Origin: Actinomycetes bacterium
GTDB lineage: Bacteria; Actinomycetota; Actinomycetes; Propionibacteriales; Propionibacteriaceae
NCBI GenBank assembly: GCA_021794705.1
Contig: JAJYQH010000375.1
Coordinates: forward strand, 1 to 5,708
Length of the DNA: 5,708 nt
Reading direction: 5' to 3'
The notes under the pieces were generated by a model that was not told where the DNA came from, did no database searches, and was given only the letters and a program-made list of their open reading frames with translations. Each line of letters begins with the position of its first letter. The stretch's first letter is position 1. The position numbers and the translations under genes are program-made. Positions 5,102 through 5,708 of this stretch are shown here, piece by piece.

Positions 5102-5162
5102 CGTCGCACCCCGCCGGGGCATGTCGTGCCCTCGCGGGCAGTCTTCCATCGCGCGGCGCGGC

Positions 5163-5708
5163 TCAGCCACCCGGTCGGAACGAGCTCCCCACACTCGCGG
5201 CCGCGCCCTCGGCGATCGGCAGGACGCCCGCGCGCACGGCGTTGACCAACTGGGCGTGGTCGGCCTCGTTCTGGTCGGCGTAGGCCCGGGCGAAGCGGGC
5301 GAACGCGTCGAGCACGGCGTCGCTGCGCCCGAGATAGCCGGCGATCATCGACGCGCCGGCCGTGCGGGCGTGCCCCTTGCCGAGCAGGTGGCCGACGATG
5401 CCGGCGTAGTCGGACAGGGCGCGGGGCCCGATGGCGTCGAGCGGGACGGTCCCCTTCATGTTGCGGAACTGGCGCACGTAGTAGTCGCGGCCGTCGATCC
5501 GGGTGAAGCCGAGCAGCGGGTCGCTCACCGTCTGCAGCGCCTGCTGGTACTCGGCCACCCGCTGCCCCTGGTGGCGGTGCAGGGCGGTGGCCCCGTGCAC
5601 GTAGGGGGCGAGCACCGAGCGCCGCGCCTGCTTGAGCTGCAGGAAGAGCACGTCGTCTGGGCTGCTGCCCTCGAGGAGCGCCACGTAGGCGCGCAGCCCC
5701 ACCGACCC
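5163..5708 (-). CDS. DUF2252 family protein, C-terminal part (cut by window edge)
   Basis: The frame is open from the right edge to the TGA at 5163-5165, giving 181 visible residues that begin GSVGLRAYVALLEG. The GTG at 5702 is most likely the internal valine of the family's GSVG motif and not a start, because the frame continues upstream. Visible family features are FLQLKQARRSVL (22-33), HRHQGQRV (44-51), a SDPLLGF stretch, and YYVRQFRNMKG. DUF2252 proteins are usually a little over 400 residues, so the N-terminal half or more lies outside the window. The family is common in Actinomycetota and its biochemical role is not established; a kinase-like fold has been suggested. It lies 71 nt upstream of the cytidylyltransferase on the same strand. 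Co-transcription is possible, but a functional link is not indicated. Confidence 0.85.
   Translation of the reverse strand, partial: GSVGLRAYVALLEGSSPDDVLFLQLKQARRSVLAPYVHGATALHRHQGQRVAEYQQALQTVSDPLLGFTRIDGRDYYVRQFRNMKGTVPLDAIGPRALSDYAGIVGHLLGKGHARTAGASMIAGYLGRSDAVLDAFARFARAYADQNEADHAQLVNAVRAGVLPIAEGAAASVGSSFRPGG

Noticed and set aside
5127..5140. Small inverted repeat TGCCC-TCGC-GGGCA between the DUF2252 and cytidylyltransferase genes
   Set aside because: Only 5 bp in GC-rich sequence; too weak to call a terminator or operator.
4453..5283. Plus-strand open frame opposite the cytidylyltransferase
   Set aside because: Shadow of a well-supported minus-strand gene with no domain of its own.

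Overview
The window is GC-rich (about 70% by eye, not computed). Its genes use almost only G or C at third codon positions, the tRNA gene does not encode CCA, and terminator-like hairpins lack U-tracts. Together with the gene families present, this points to a chromosomal segment of a high-GC Actinomycetota bacterium. The genus cannot be told from the sequence. No transposase, integrase, phage gene or CRISPR array is visible.

Layout. Positions 1-106 look like a divergent intergenic region. A possible leaderless minus-strand gene begins at 28 and runs off the left edge, with a promoter-like pair of boxes and an 18-nt inverted repeat upstream. A plus-strand pair follows: a Gfo/Idh/MocA-family oxidoreductase (107-1177) and a class I mannose-6-phosphate isomerase, manA (1180-2352). 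They are 2 nt apart and probably translationally coupled. A hairpin (2362-2399) separates manA from a tRNA-Thr(UGU) gene (2426-2498). The 255 nt after the tRNA hold no convincing gene but contain unusual structure: two interlocked 17-bp inverted repeats (2507-2587), a perfect 8-bp stem-loop (2650-2669) and a possible promoter (about 2699).

Next come a polysaccharide/teichoic-acid type ABC exporter permease (2754-3608) and its ATPase (3595-4368), overlapping by 14 nt. They resemble the TagG/TagH (TarG/TarH) pair. A perfect 11-bp hairpin (4376-4402) lies where they meet the convergent gene 4387-5091, an IspD/TarI-family cytidylyltransferase. The hairpin loop contains that gene's stop codon. The right edge holds the C-terminal part of a DUF2252 protein (5163-5708, minus).

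Biological reading (inference). The exporter pair plus a cytidylyltransferase with TarI-like motifs suggests a locus for making and exporting a cell-wall glycopolymer such as a teichoic acid, with the cytidylyltransferase supplying a CDP-activated polyol. ManA links fructose-6-phosphate to mannose-6-phosphate and so to GDP-mannose, but its link to the export genes is only proximity across a tRNA gene. I see no clearly new protein system. The least explained parts are the interlocked repeat after the tRNA and a 21-nt palindrome inside the first codons of the permease.
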